DNA from: Inhella proteolytica
GTDB taxonomy: Bacteria; Pseudomonadota; Gammaproteobacteria; Burkholderiales; Burkholderiaceae_C
DNA length: 64,000 nucleotides
Assembly: GCF_016093275.1 (NCBI RefSeq)
Contig: NZ_JAEDAK010000016.1
Span: 48,842-112,841, forward strand
Direction of reading: 5' to 3'
Numbering within the stretch: position 1 is the first letter of the stretch; each line of letters begins with the position of its first letter. Below are positions 18,208 to 28,836 of this stretch, piece by piece. The notes beneath the pieces are model-generated. The model ran no database searches. It worked only from the letters and a program-made list of their open reading frames with translations, and was not told the origin of the DNA. Position numbers and translations under genes: made by a program.

Positions 18208-19984
18208 GGGGGTTCTCCTCGTCGTCCTCCAACGAGGCTTCGAGCTGCTGGGTCTGCCATTGCGTGGCGTACCAGCCGTCCTGTGCCAGCAACTCGGCAT
18301 GGGTGCCGCGCTCACTCACGCGGCCCTCGCGCAGCACCAGGATCTCGTCGGCCTCCAGCGCGGCCGAGAGCCGGTGCGTCACCACCACCAGCGCGCATTC
18401 GGGCCGCGCACGGCGGCGCTCGCGCAGGGCTTGCAGGATGCGGGCCTCGGTGCCGGTGTCCACCGCCGAGAGCGCGTCGTCCAGCAGGGTCAGCGGGGCT
18501 TCGCTGAGCAGCGCGCGGGCGATGGCGACGCGCTGGCGCTGCCCGCCCGAAAGCGACACGCCCTTTTCGCCCACCAGGGTGGCGTAGCCCTGCGGCAGGC
18601 GCAGCAGGTCCTCGTGCAGGGCGGCGGCGCGGGCGGCGGCCTCCACCTCGGCCGGCGTGGCGTCGGCGCGCGCCAGCGCGATGTTCTCGGCCACGCTGGA
18701 AGAAAACAGAAAGGGCTCCTGCGGCACCCAGGCGATGGCCTGGCTGAGGGCGGCGCGGGTCCACTCGGGTAACGGCGCGCCGTCCAGTTCAATGCGCCCG
18801 GCATCGGGCTCCCATTGGCGCAGCAGCAGGCGCAGCAAGGTGGTCTTGCCCGAACCCGTGGGACCGACGACGGCCAGCATGCGGCCCGGCTGCAGGCGGA
18901 AGTCCAGCCCCTGCAGCACCGGCTGCGAGGGTTCGTAGCCGAAGCGCAGGCCCTGCACCTGCAATTCGGCGCGCTGCACGGGGCTGCGCGCACCGGCATC
19001 GCTGCGGGTGGCCTCGGCCTGCAGCACAGGGCTCAGGCGCGCCCAACCGGCGCGGCCACGCTCCAGCAGCGAAAGCACCCAGCCGGCCGCGAACATCGGC
19101 CAGATCAGCCGGTCCAGCAGCAGGATGAAGGCAGTGAGCTGGCCTACGGTCAGCTCGTTGCGCGCAATCAGCCAGCTGCCCACCCCCAGCGCGGCCACGG
19201 TGGCGGTGGAAAGCGCGATGCCGACGGCGGGCTCGTAGGCGGCTTCCCAGCGCTGCGCGCGAAAGGCGGCCTGGCCCGAGGCCTGCGCCCAGCCCTGGAA
19301 GGCGGCTTGCTCCTGCTGGGCGAGGCCCATGGAGCGCACGGTGCGCAGCGCCGTGAGCGACTGTTGGGCCTGCCGGCTCATGCGCCCGAAGTCATCGAGC
19401 GAAGCGCTCCAGGCGTGGTGCACCTGGTTGGAGATGCGCCAGAAGGCCCAGGCCATGAAGGGGAAGGGCAGCAGGGCGGCCAGGCCCAGGCGCCAATCGA
19501 TCGCCAGCAGCATGGTGGCGATCACCAGCACAAAGGTCTGCGTGCCGTCGAAGGCGGCCAGCATGGCGTCGCCGCTGGCGGTTTCCACCGCGTCCACATC
19601 ATTGGTGGCCAGCGCCATCAAGTCACCGGCGCGCTGGGTCTGGAAGAACAGCGGCGCCTGCAGGCCCAGGCGCTCGAACAGCTGCACGCGCAGGCGCTGG
19701 CCGAGCCGGTACGACGCACCAAAGAGAGCCAGGCGCCAGCCCACGCGCAGGGCATACACCAGCAGGCCCACGCCGGCCAGCAGGGCCAGCTGCTCATGGA
19801 AGGCGGCGCCCACCAGCCTGCCGCTGACGAGGCCATCGACGATGCGGCCGACCTGGGTCGGGATCCAGACCAGCAGCACCGTGATGCCGCTGAGCATCAG
19901 CGCCGCCGCGGCATAGGCGCGGCGGTGCTGCCAGATGAAGGCACGCAGCAGACCGCCCAGAGTCTTGGGAGGGATGGGGGACAT
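18200..19984 (-). CDS. ABC exporter half-transporter, MdlA-like
   Basis: A 594-residue permease-ATPase fusion, beginning MSPIPPKTLGG. Membrane domain about 20-320; ATP-binding domain with Walker A GPTGSGKTT, signature LSGGQRQR and Walker B LTLLDDALSAVD. The residue after the Walker B Asp is Asp instead of the catalytic Glu, as in E. coli MdlA, while the partner keeps Glu; one of the two ATP sites is therefore probably non-hydrolysing. ATG 19984 is chosen over 20011 because relatives begin close to the first helix. Followed with overlap by the mdlB-like gene. Confidence 0.85.
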   Translation of the reverse strand: MSPIPPKTLGGLLRAFIWQHRRAYAAAALMLSGITVLLVWIPTQVGRIVDGLVSGRLVGAAFHEQLALLAGVGLLVYALRVGWRLALFGASYRLGQRLRVQLFERLGLQAPLFFQTQRAGDLMALATNDVDAVETASGDAMLAAFDGTQTFVLVIATMLLAIDWRLGLAALLPFPFMAWAFWRISNQVHHAWSASLDDFGRMSRQAQQSLTALRTVRSMGLAQQEQAAFQGWAQASGQAAFRAQRWEAAYEPAVGIALSTATVAALGVGSWLIARNELTVGQLTAFILLLDRLIWPMFAAGWVLSLLERGRAGWARLSPVLQAEATRSDAGARSPVQRAELQVQGLRFGYEPSQPVLQGLDFRLQPGRMLAVVGPTGSGKTTLLRLLLRQWEPDAGRIELDGAPLPEWTRAALSQAIAWVPQEPFLFSSSVAENIALARADATPAEVEAAARAAALHEDLLRLPQGYATLVGEKGVSLSGGQRQRVAIARALLSEAPLTLLDDALSAVDTGTEARILQALRERRRARPECALVVVTHRLSAALEADEILVLREGRVSERGTHAELLAQDGWYATQWQTQQLEASLEDDEENPHE

Positions 19985-20061
19985 GAGGGAGAGGGGCGCG
20001 AGTCGGCGCACGGGGCCCGCGATGCTAGGGGCTGCTCAAAGCCAGCGCATGGCGCTGGGGA

Positions 20062-20610
20062 TCAATACGTTCTGCCGCCCTTGAATTGCGCGTGCTGGCG
20101 GCGCTGCAACTGGCCCTTGGCGCTCATGGCCGTGAAGCTGACGCTGGCATGCGCATGCATCACCGCCAGGCCCAGCGCATCGGCCGCATCCTTGCCCGGT
20201 AGGCCCGGCAGCTTCAGCAGGTGCTGAACCATCGCCTGGATCTGCTCCTTCTTGGCATGCCCATGGCCGACCACGGCCTTCTTCATCTGCAGCGCGGTGT
20301 ACTCGTTGACGCCCAGGCCGGCGCTGGTGAGCGCCGCCAGCGCGGCACCGCGCGCCTGGCCCAGCAGCAGGGTGGACTGCGGGTTCACGTTGACGAACAC
20401 GATCTCCAGCGCGGCGCAGTCGGGCTTGTAGGTTTCGACGACCTCGCGCACACCCTCGAACAGGATCTTGATGCGCGCTGGCAAGTCCCCCGTGGGCACG
20501 CCCGTGGTCTTGATGGTGCCGCTGGCCACATAGGCCAGCCGCGGGCCATCGGCCTCGATGACGCCAAAGCCCGTGCATTGCAGGCCGGGGTCTATGCCAA
20601 GGATGCGCAC
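20062..20610 (-). CDS. ruvC: Holliday junction resolvase RuvC
   Basis: RuvC cuts Holliday junctions together with RuvAB. The 182-residue protein carries the acidic active site: Asp7 in [10 protein letters not shown], Glu in [13 protein letters not shown], and the paired Asp of [11 protein letters not shown]. The start is GTG at 20610 with a GTGGGGGG ribosome-like run upstream. A second copy of the first 15 codons, with ATG, lies at 20700-20744, directly coupled to the upstream gene; see the fragment entry. ruvA and ruvB are not in this window. Confidence 0.95.
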   Translation of the reverse strand: MRILGIDPGLQCTGFGVIEADGPRLAYVASGTIKTTGVPTGDLPARIKILFEGVREVVETYKPDCAALEIVFVNVNPQSTLLLGQARGAALAALTSAGLGVNEYTALQMKKAVVGHGHAKKEQIQAMVQHLLKLPGLPGKDAADALGLAVMHAHASVSFTAMSAKGQLQRRQHAQFKGGRTY

Positions 20611-20699
20611 GGCGTAAAGCCCCCCACGTTGTTGGCGCAGCGAGGGCTTGACGGGTTCCAGCAGCGGCGCAGCCGCTCGTGCGCACGGAGCGCGCCGTC

Positions 20700-20744
20700 A
20701 AAGCCCGTGCATTGCAGGCCGGGGTCGATCCCCAGAATCCTCAT
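20700..20744 (-). pseudogene. Duplicated 5' end of ruvC (15 codons)
   Basis: The minus strand encodes [14 protein letters not shown] again after an ATG at 20744, and then diverges; the frame stops at 20592. The last 27 bases of the duplicated coding segment are identical to the true gene, while the first codons differ almost only at synonymous positions. The ATG overlaps the stop of the CdsA-like gene (ATGA), which looks like the original operon junction. This suggests a recombination scar in which a divergent ruvC allele was joined behind the native start. Confidence 0.75.
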
Positions 20745-21727
20745 ACGGACAGCTTGAAGTACCAGCGCACCGAGTGGAAGAAGATCGGCGCCGCAAAGCA
20801 CAGGGCCGCCACGCGATCCAGCAGGCCCACGGCGCCCGTGATGCCGCTGCGATTGCCCCAGTAATGGATGCCGGCCTCGCGCTTCATCGCCTTCATCACC
20901 AGCGCGCCCAGGGTGCCCGAGGCGGCGGCGATGAAAGCCATCACGAAGGCCTGCCCGGCCTTGAAGGGCGTGACCCAGTAGAGCAGGGCGCCCACGAAGG
21001 CACCAGCCAGCGCGCCGCTCCACCAGGCGCGCTTGCTGAAGCTGCGGCTGATGGCGCGCACCGTCGGGATGCTGCGTACCGAGCGGCTCACGACCTCCTG
21101 CACGATCTGCGCCACCGACACCACGGTGACCAGGAAGAACAGCAGGAAGGCGCCCTTGCCGGCATAGCGCGGGAACTCCAGCAGCAGCAGGGCCGGTGCA
21201 TGGCTGAGGCCATAGATGCAGACCATGATGCCCCACTGGATCTTGGCGTTGCGCTCCAGGAAGCGCTTGGGGTCGCCCGAGAGCGCGCTGATGACCGGGA
21301 TGGCCAGGAAGGCGTAGACCGGGATCAGCACCGTGAACAGATCGAAGCGGCGGTTCGCCACCACGATGTACTGCAGCGGCAGGATGACGAAGAAGGCCGC
21401 GATCAGCGTGCGGTGGTCGCTGCGCGTGGTGTGCTGCAGGGTGATGAACTCGCGCAGGCAGAAAAAGCTGAACAGGCCGAACAGGATGGTCGAGCCGGCC
21501 GGCCCGCTGATCCAGGCCAGCCAGAACAGCAGCGCACCCACCCAGGAGGCGTTCAGGTCGCGCTGGAACTGTGCGCGGGCGCTGCGCGGGTTGATGGCCA
21601 GTTCTTCCGCCGGGTTCTTCAGCCGGTACAGCACGCCGCCGGCGGTGATCAGCAGCAGCAGGCCGAACAGCAGGGCGAAGAGCAGGGCGATCTGATCGGC
21701 GGGGGACCAGTGTTTGAGTTCGCTCAT
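20741..21727 (-). CDS. Phosphatidate cytidylyltransferase-like (YnbB/CdsA family)
   Basis: A 328-residue polytopic membrane protein with about eight hydrophobic segments. The C-terminal region MKREAGIHYWGNRSGITG...LLDRVAALCF corresponds to the CdsA signature around the metal-binding Asp, in the shorter form seen in YnbB-like proteins. It probably makes CDP-diacylglycerol or a related CDP-activated lipid. The upstream neighbour, overlapping by ATGA, is a PlsC-like acyltransferase that would supply phosphatidic acid. Its own stop overlaps the ATG of the ruvC fragment. Confidence 0.75.
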   Translation of the reverse strand: MSELKHWSPADQIALLFALLFGLLLLITAGGVLYRLKNPAEELAINPRSARAQFQRDLNASWVGALLFWLAWISGPAGSTILFGLFSFFCLREFITLQHTTRSDHRTLIAAFFVILPLQYIVVANRRFDLFTVLIPVYAFLAIPVISALSGDPKRFLERNAKIQWGIMVCIYGLSHAPALLLLEFPRYAGKGAFLLFFLVTVVSVAQIVQEVVSRSVRSIPTVRAISRSFSKRAWWSGALAGAFVGALLYWVTPFKAGQAFVMAFIAAASGTLGALVMKAMKREAGIHYWGNRSGITGAVGLLDRVAALCFAAPIFFHSVRWYFKLSV

Positions 21728-22353
21728 TGCTTCCAGCCCCCCGGCTTCAGAGCGGTGACCTCGGCGCGCGTGCGCTCCAGGAAGGCGCGCTTGTCCTCGC
21801 CCGGCTGGATCTGGGTCGGCGTGCCGAAGGTGACCGTGCAGAGGATGGGCACCGGCACCACTTCGCCCTTGGGCATCACGCGCTGCACGTTGTCGATCCA
21901 GGTCGGGATGATTTGCACGTTCGGGAACTGCTCGGCCAGGTGGTAGATGCCGGCCTTGAAGGGCATGGGCTCGCCCTTGTTGGAGCGCGTGCCCTCGGGA
22001 AAGATGATCAAGGAGTCGCCCTGCTTCAGCGCTTCCACCAGAGGCTCGAGCGGGTCTTCGTCGGGGTTGGCGCGGGTGCGGCTGACGTACACCGTGTTGA
22101 ACACATCGGTGGTCAGCCAGGTCTTGAATTTGCCCTTGGTCCAGTAATCGCGTGCCGCGATGGCGCGCGTCTTGGCACGCAGCTCGCTGGGCAGGGCGGC
22201 CCAGATCAGCACCAGATCAAAGTGACTCTGGTGGTTGGCGATGTAGATGCGTTGTTCGTTGGAGGGCGGGCAACCAAGCCAGTGGCCCTGGGCCCCGGTG
22301 ATCGCCCGCGCGAGAAAGCCCAGAAACGGGCCCATAAGGTCGGCTAGCCGCAT
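21724..22353 (-). CDS. 1-acylglycerol-3-phosphate acyltransferase (PlsC-like)
   Basis: A 209-residue acyltransferase with the catalytic NHQSHFD (HX4D) motif and the glycerol-phosphate-binding FPEGTRSNKG motif. It would acylate lysophosphatidic acid at the inner membrane. ATG 22353 is chosen (MRLADLMGPFLGF); the longer frame has no conserved sequence. The four-base overlap with the CdsA-like gene indicates coupled synthesis of phosphatidic acid and CDP-lipid. Confidence 0.85.
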   Translation of the reverse strand: MRLADLMGPFLGFLARAITGAQGHWLGCPPSNEQRIYIANHQSHFDLVLIWAALPSELRAKTRAIAARDYWTKGKFKTWLTTDVFNTVYVSRTRANPDEDPLEPLVEALKQGDSLIIFPEGTRSNKGEPMPFKAGIYHLAEQFPNVQIIPTWIDNVQRVMPKGEVVPVPILCTVTFGTPTQIQPGEDKRAFLERTRAEVTALKPGGWKQ

Positions 22354-22385
22354 GGGGCGGCATCCTACGGGCCCGATCGGTGCGA

Positions 22386-23726
22386 TCAGGCGAGGACTTC
22401 CTCCAGCACCGGCACCTCGCCCCGCAGCGAATGCGGGTAGGCGTCGGTGATGCGCAACTCGATCAGCTCGTTCATCAGGCGCGGCGCGCCCTTGAAGTTG
22501 ACGATGCGGTTGCACTCGGTGCGCCCCATCAGCTCGGTCGGGTCCTTCTTGGCATTGCCGACCACCAGCACCTTCTGCGTCGTGCCCACCAGGGTCTGGG
22601 AGATCGACAGCGCATGCGCCTCGATGGCCGCCTGCAGCTGCTGCAGGCGCGCGACCTTCACTTCATAGGGCGTGTCGTCCGGCAGGTTCGCCGCTGGCGT
22701 TCCGGGACGCGGGCTGAAGATGAAGCTGAACGAGGCATCGAAGCCGACGTCCTCGATCAGCTTCATGGTCTTGGCATGGTCCTCGTCGGTCTCGCCGGGG
22801 AAGCCGACGATGAAGTCGGAGGCGATGCGGATGTCCGGGCGGATGGCGCGCAGCTTGCGCACGATGCTCTTGAACTGGATGGCGCTGTAGCCGCGCTTCA
22901 TCGCTGCCAGGATGCGGTCCGAGCCATGCTGCACCGGCAGGTGCAGGTGATTCACCAGCTGCGGGATCTTGGCGTAGGCCTCGATCAGGCGCGGGCTGAA
23001 CTCGTTGGGGTGGCTGGTGGTGTAGCGGATGCGCTGGATGCCGGGGATCTCGGCCACGTACTCCAGCAGCATGGCGAAGTCGGCGATCTCGCCACTCTCC
23101 CCCATCTTGCCGCGGTAGGCATTGACGTTTTGACCCAGCAGAGTGACCTCGATCACGCCCTGCTCGGCCAGGCCGGCCACTTCTACCAGCACGTCCTCGA
23201 AGGGGCGGCTGACTTCCTCGCCGCGCGTGTAGGGCACCACGCAGTAGGAGCAGTACTTGCTGCAGCCTTCCATGATGGAGACGAAGGCCGAGCGGCCCTC
23301 GACCTTGGCCGGCGGCAGGTGGTCGAACTTCTCGATCTCGGGGAAGCTGATGTCCACCTGCGGGCGCGCCGCCGCCACGCGCTGGGCCAGCAGGTCGGGC
23401 AGGCGGTGCAGGGTCTGCGGGCCGAACACCACGTCCACATAAGGTGCGCGCTCGATGATGGCCGCACCCTCCTGCGAGGCGACGCAGCCGCCCACGGCGA
23501 TCTTCACGCCCTTGGCCTTCAGGTGGCGCACGCGGCCCAGATCACTGAACACCTTCTCCTGCGCCTTCTCGCGTACCGAGCAGGTGTTGAAGAGGATCAG
23601 GTCGGCGGCTTCCGGGTCGTCGGTCTTCTCGTAGCCCTCGGCTTCGCGCATCACATCGGCCATCTTGTCCGAGTCGTACTCGTTCATCTGGCAGCCGAAG
23701 GTCTTGATAAATACTTTTTTGCTCAT
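22386..23726 (-). CDS. miaB: tRNA-2-methylthio-N6-dimethylallyladenosine synthase MiaB
   Basis: MiaB is a radical-SAM methylthiotransferase acting on A37 of tRNA. The 446-residue product has the N-terminal UPF0004 domain with three cluster cysteines ([27 protein letters not shown]), the radical-SAM CxxxCxxC motif in [12 protein letters not shown], and a C-terminal TRAM domain ([15 protein letters not shown]). ATG 23726 gives the typical [20 protein letters not shown] start, given here as its first residues only by description; the longer frame is not conserved. Confidence 0.96.
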   Translation of the reverse strand: MSKKVFIKTFGCQMNEYDSDKMADVMREAEGYEKTDDPEAADLILFNTCSVREKAQEKVFSDLGRVRHLKAKGVKIAVGGCVASQEGAAIIERAPYVDVVFGPQTLHRLPDLLAQRVAAARPQVDISFPEIEKFDHLPPAKVEGRSAFVSIMEGCSKYCSYCVVPYTRGEEVSRPFEDVLVEVAGLAEQGVIEVTLLGQNVNAYRGKMGESGEIADFAMLLEYVAEIPGIQRIRYTTSHPNEFSPRLIEAYAKIPQLVNHLHLPVQHGSDRILAAMKRGYSAIQFKSIVRKLRAIRPDIRIASDFIVGFPGETDEDHAKTMKLIEDVGFDASFSFIFSPRPGTPAANLPDDTPYEVKVARLQQLQAAIEAHALSISQTLVGTTQKVLVVGNAKKDPTELMGRTECNRIVNFKGAPRLMNELIELRITDAYPHSLRGEVPVLEEVLA

Positions 23727-23811
23727 GGTCGCTCCAGCGAAGGGCCGCTCCCGAGCGGAGCGCGGCCCCCTCGGGGGGTGGCGGAGGTGCGCAGCACCGG
23801 AGACTGGGGGA

Positions 23812-24201
23812 TTAGGGCTTCTGCCAGGTCTGGGTGCCGGGCTCGAAGCGCCACTGCGCGGCCTGCGCGGGCGTGGTCGGCCAGACTTTGTTGGCACGCT
23901 CGGCGGCGTTCAGGATCCAGACCTCTTTGATCATGCCGTCCGGCCACAGCGTGTAGTGCACCGGGAAGGTCTGGCCCACGATGGCACCGTGCAGCAACTG
24001 ATGCCCATCGGCACCCCAGATGCGATGGCCGGGCGAGAGCAGGGCGGGCTTGCCGTTCAGGCGGGCTTCGGGGGCGAGCACGACCTTGAAGTCGCCGCGC
24101 AGGGCCTCGGCCGTGAAGGTGCGATGGGTTTGCGCCAGCGCGGGCGCGGCCGCCACCAGAACGGTGGCGGCAAACAGAGCACAGCGGTTCATGGGGTTCA
24201 T
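23812..24201 (-). CDS. Small exported protein, unknown
   Basis: A 129-residue protein with a signal peptide ([17 protein letters not shown], likely cleaved after ALA). The mature part of about 100 residues is rich in Trp and Pro ([42 protein letters not shown]). I cannot assign a domain. Two in-frame ATGs, 24201 and 24192, are possible. It is read in the same direction as the upstream tRNA but behind that gene's terminator, and lies 85 bases upstream of miaB. Confidence 0.7.
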   Translation of the reverse strand: MNPMNRCALFAATVLVAAAPALAQTHRTFTAEALRGDFKVVLAPEARLNGKPALLSPGHRIWGADGHQLLHGAIVGQTFPVHYTLWPDGMIKEVWILNAAERANKVWPTTPAQAAQWRFEPGTQTWQKP

Positions 24202-24222
24202 CCAGGGGCTGCGTGATGGAAC

Positions 24223-24256
24223 AAAGCCCCGGCGGTCTGAGACCGTCGGGGCTTTG
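24223..24256 (-). terminator. Terminator of the tRNA gene
   Basis: AAAGCCCCGGCGGTC (24223-24237) faces GACCGTCGGGGCTTT (24241-24255) with one mismatch and a 3-base loop, a very strong hairpin. On the minus strand the descending arm ends CTTTGTT. It lies 7 bases past the tRNA 3' end. Confidence 0.85.
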
Positions 24257-24262
24257 GGATTT

Positions 24263-24339
<77 letters not shown>

Positions 24340-24350
24340 AAGAGCCCGCT

Positions 24351-24378
24351 AGTATAGGCAAAATTTTTCAGTTCGCAA
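24351..24378 (-). promoter_or_regulatory. sigma-70-type promoter of the tRNA gene
   Basis: On the minus strand TTGCGA (complement of 24373-24378) and TATACT (24351-24356) are separated by 16 bases, 11 bases ahead of the tRNA. The stretch between the -10 box and the gene is GC-rich (AGCGGGCTC), the type of discriminator linked to stringent control of stable RNA genes. Confidence 0.75.
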
Positions 24379-24424
24379 GCCCCGTCAAATTTTTTCGGTG
24401 GCTCAGCGGTCCAGCGGATACCCG

Positions 24425-25732
<1,308 letters not shown>

Positions 25733-26203
25733 TCAGAGCGGGCTGAGCCCCAGGGCCTGGCGCAGCTCGGTCTGGTGCGGCACCCAGCCGGGCTGCCACT
25801 CCAGCACGTTCAGGCCGGCGGCGCGCAACACGCGCGCGAGGCGTTCGCGGCGCAGCTTGCCGCGCGGGCTTTCCTCGCGCGGGCACAGCAGCACGCAGGC
25901 GATGACCTGGCTGGTGCGGTCGCAAACGGCGAAATCGGCGCTCAGGCCGGAGATCCGTGACAGCCACTCGTTGTAGGAGCGTCGGTTCGGCACGCGCACC
26001 AGGCGGGCCAGCGGCAGGTGCACGAACACCTGGCAATCCGGCAGGGCCTGCAGCAGCTGGCCCTGGGCCAGGCGTTCGGGTGCGTTCAGCAGCCGGGCCG
26101 GCACGGGCGGCCAGGCAGCCACGGTGTCATCGCTCTGGGTCTTAAGGCTGCGTTGCAGCGGCAGCCAGTTGCTCAGTCTTTGCAGCAGAGGTACTTCGGT
26201 CAT
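25733..26203 (-). CDS. DUF2726-like protein
   Basis: A 156-residue soluble protein. The core CQVFVHLPLARLVRVPN, the region with SADFAVCDRTSQVIACVLL, and the basic KLRRERLARVLRAAGL helix resemble DUF2726 proteins, which have a nuclease- or topoisomerase-associated fold in other fusions. No catalytic residues can be asserted. Its stop is directly adjacent to the ftsY stop. Confidence 0.65.
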   Translation of the reverse strand: MTEVPLLQRLSNWLPLQRSLKTQSDDTVAAWPPVPARLLNAPERLAQGQLLQALPDCQVFVHLPLARLVRVPNRRSYNEWLSRISGLSADFAVCDRTSQVIACVLLCPREESPRGKLRRERLARVLRAAGLNVLEWQPGWVPHQTELRQALGLSPL

Positions 26204-26296
26204 GGGCCGCGAGGCTATTGCGCCGCCCGGCCCGCAGGGGCTACCAATGGTGAACGGCGCCCCCCGCGGGCATGGGAAGGGTTGCCCCGAGCGGGT

Positions 26297-27685
26297 TCAC
26301 CCCATGCCCGGCATGCCCTTCATGCCACCGAACTTCTTCATCATCTTGAAGAGGCCGCCGCCCTTCATCTTCTTCATCATGTCGCGCATCTGCTCGTACT
26401 GATTGAGCAAGCGGTTCACTTCCTGCACCTGCACGCCCGCGCCCTTGGCGATGCGCTTCTTGCGGGTGGCCTTGATGAGCTCGGGCTTGCGGCGCTCCAG
26501 CGGCGTCATCGAATGGATGATGCCGGTCATGCGCCGCATGTCCTTTTCGGCGCGCTCCATGTCGCCCGCACCGGCCTTGGCGGCGATCTGCGTGGGCAGC
26601 TTGTCCATCAGGCTGGACAGGCCGCCCATCTTCTTCATCTGCTGCAGCTGCAGCAGGAAGTCGTCGAGCGTGAAGGCGTCGCCGGCCTTGAGCTTGTCGG
26701 CCAATTGCTTGGCCGACTCCATGTCCACGCCCTTGGTCACCTCCTCGACGAGGGCCACGATGTCGCCCATGCCGAGCACGCGACCGGCGTGGCGTTCGGC
26801 GTCGAAGGCCTCCAGGCCGTCGATCTTCTCGCTCACGCCGGCAAACTTGATCGGCACGCCGGTGATGGCGCGCACCGACAGCGCCGCACCACCGCGCGAG
26901 TCGCCGTCCAGCTTGGTCAGCACGACGCCGGTCAGCGGCAGGGCCTCCTTGAAGGCCTTGGCGGTGTTGATGGCGTCCTGGCCCTGCATGGCATCGACGA
27001 CGAACAGGGTCTCGACCGGCTTGAGCGTGGCGTGCAGCTCGCGGATCTCGGCCATCAGCACTTCGTCGATGGCCAGGCGGCCGGCGGTGTCGACCAGTAG
27101 CACGTCGAAGTAATGGCGGCGCGCGTGGTCCAGCGCGGCCAGCGCGATGTCGCGCGGCTTCTGGTCCGGCGTGGAGGGGAACCATTCGGCGCCAGCCTGC
27201 TTGGTCACCGTCTTCAGCTGCTCGATGGCGGCGGGGCGGTAGACGTCGCCGCTGACCGTCAGCACCTTCTTCTTGCGCTTCTCGATCAGGTGCTTGGCGA
27301 GCTTGGCCGTGGTGGTGGTCTTGCCCGCGCCCTGCAGGCCGGCCATCAGGATGACGGCGGGCGGCTGGGTGTGCAGATTGATGTCCGAGGCGCCCGGCTT
27401 GAGCTGGCCCTTGTCGTCCAGCTCGCCCATGGTGGCGGCGAGCTCCTTGTGCACGATGCCCACCAGGGCCTGGCCGGGCGTGAGCGAACCCACCACCTCC
27501 TGGCCCAGCGCCTTGTCCTTGACGCGGCTGATGAAGTCGCGCACCACGGGCAGGGCCACGTCGGCTTCCAGCAGGGCCATGCGCACCTCGCGCAACATCT
27601 CCTGCACATTCGTTTCGGTGATGCGGGCCTGGCCGCGCATCGTCTTGACCAGCCGACTCAGACGATCGGCAAGGGTGGAAGCCAT
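26297..27685 (-). CDS. ffh: Signal recognition particle protein Ffh
   Basis: Ffh is the SRP54 GTPase that binds 4.5S RNA and signal sequences. The 462-residue protein has the N domain, the G domain with GLQGAGKTTTTAKLAK, VDTAGRLAIDE and TKLDGDSRGG, and a methionine-rich M domain whose end is very Met/Lys/Gly-rich (MRDMMKKMKGGGLFKMMKK). Both SRP GTPases of the cell, ffh and ftsY, are thus within 3.3 kb of each other. ypjD is divergent. Confidence 0.97.
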   Translation of the reverse strand: MASTLADRLSRLVKTMRGQARITETNVQEMLREVRMALLEADVALPVVRDFISRVKDKALGQEVVGSLTPGQALVGIVHKELAATMGELDDKGQLKPGASDINLHTQPPAVILMAGLQGAGKTTTTAKLAKHLIEKRKKKVLTVSGDVYRPAAIEQLKTVTKQAGAEWFPSTPDQKPRDIALAALDHARRHYFDVLLVDTAGRLAIDEVLMAEIRELHATLKPVETLFVVDAMQGQDAINTAKAFKEALPLTGVVLTKLDGDSRGGAALSVRAITGVPIKFAGVSEKIDGLEAFDAERHAGRVLGMGDIVALVEEVTKGVDMESAKQLADKLKAGDAFTLDDFLLQLQQMKKMGGLSSLMDKLPTQIAAKAGAGDMERAEKDMRRMTGIIHSMTPLERRKPELIKATRKKRIAKGAGVQVQEVNRLLNQYEQMRDMMKKMKGGGLFKMMKKFGGMKGMPGMG

Positions 27686-27741
27686 CGGGGTGAGGGCGCG
27701 GGCCTGCGAAGGGGCGCCCGTAAACTAAAGACGACGATTTT

Positions 27742-28545
27742 ATGGAGGGCGCGAGCCTGAACTCCTCAATGTGGCTGACTGGATGGAGCGCGCTGGCCTT
27801 GCTGGGCTATGCGCTGGCGGCCTGGGGGGCCAGCCCCGAGCGTGAACGCTGGATGCCGGCCCTGTGGCTGGCTTGGCCCGCCCACGCGGTGGCCTTGGTG
27901 TTCGATCTGGGCGGTATCGGCCAGTTGCCGGCGGGGGCGCGTTTCGGGTTTGCGCCGGCGCTGTCGCTGATGTTCTGGCTGGTCTGGGCGGTGGTGCTGA
28001 TCGAAAGCCGCTTCCTGCCCCTGCAGTTCATGCGCCGCGTGCTGGCGATGCTGGCGGCCGCGGCGGTGGCGCTGGCCTGGGCTTTTCCCGGGCAACTGCA
28101 TGCGGCCGCCACGCCCTGGGCGCCGCTGCACTGGGTGCTCGGGCTGGTGTCCTACGGACTGTTGGGCACGGCGGTTCTGCATGCCTGGCTGCTGGGCCGG
28201 GCCGAGCGCCAGATGCGCCACCCGAGCAGCGGGGGCGCGCCCGTGGGCCTGCCGCTGCTGCGCCTGGAGCGCCTGACCTTTCAATTCGTGGCGGCCAGCG
28301 TGCTGGTGCTGGGCCTGGCCCTGCTGCTCGGCGCGGCCCTGGGCGCGCCCTGGCACTGGGACCACAAGACCTTGTTTTCGCTGCTGGCCTGGTGCGTGTT
28401 GGCCGGCCTGCTGGCGGGCCGCCACTGGCTGGGTTGGCGCGGCGCCCAGGCCACCCGTTGGCTCTATGTGGGCGCGGCCCTGCTGCTGATGGCCTATGTG
28501 GGCTCGCGCTTTGTGTTGCAGGTCCTGCTGGGCCGGGTGGTCTGA
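27742..28545 (+). CDS. ypjD: Inner-membrane protein YpjD/CcsA-like
   Basis: A 267-residue protein with about eight membrane helices and the CcsA/HemX-type segment WHWDHKTLFSLLAW near the C-terminus. In E. coli ypjD (corE) also lies next to ffh, which supports the assignment. The family resembles cytochrome c assembly proteins but lacks a proven haem role. A second in-frame ATG at 27769 begins right at the first helix and could be the true start. PP0621-like gene follows after 3 bases. Confidence 0.82.
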   Translation: MEGASLNSSMWLTGWSALALLGYALAAWGASPERERWMPALWLAWPAHAVALVFDLGGIGQLPAGARFGFAPALSLMFWLVWAVVLIESRFLPLQFMRRVLAMLAAAAVALAWAFPGQLHAAATPWAPLHWVLGLVSYGLLGTAVLHAWLLGRAERQMRHPSSGGAPVGLPLLRLERLTFQFVAASVLVLGLALLLGAALGAPWHWDHKTLFSLLAWCVLAGLLAGRHWLGWRGAQATRWLYVGAALLLMAYVGSRFVLQVLLGRVV

Positions 28546-28548
28546 ACC

Positions 28549-28800
28549 ATGCTGATGCGTCTGGTCTTTTTTCTGCTTATCGGTGGGCTGCTCTGGCTGG
28601 CGTGGCGCAAGCTGATGCCGCGCGATGCGGACGCGCCGCCCCCGGCGCCCCCGGCGCCCCCGGCGCCCGGCCCTGAGGTGATGCGCCGCTGTGCGGAGTG
28701 CGGCGTGCACATGCCCGAGAGCCAGGCCCTGCCCGGCCGTGGTGGGCATTTCTGCAGCGCAGCCCATCGCGACCAGTTCGAGACGCGCGAGCCGCGCTGA
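28549..28800 (+). CDS. PP0621-family membrane-anchored zinc-ribbon protein
   Basis: An 83-residue protein with one N-terminal membrane helix (LVFFLLIGGLLWLAWRKL), a Pro/Ala linker, and a metal-knuckle-like tail with CAECGVHMPESQ and HFCSAAHRDQF (Cys-x2-Cys and a later His/Cys pair). This pattern fits the PP0621 family, often found before pilS. Function is unknown. It lies between ypjD and pilS in a tight run and is probably co-transcribed with them. Confidence 0.8.
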   Translation: MLMRLVFFLLIGGLLWLAWRKLMPRDADAPPPAPPAPPAPGPEVMRRCAECGVHMPESQALPGRGGHFCSAAHRDQFETREPR

Positions 28801-28836
28801 GCCGGTTTGAGCCGCCCGAGCCCGCCTCCCGAGGGC

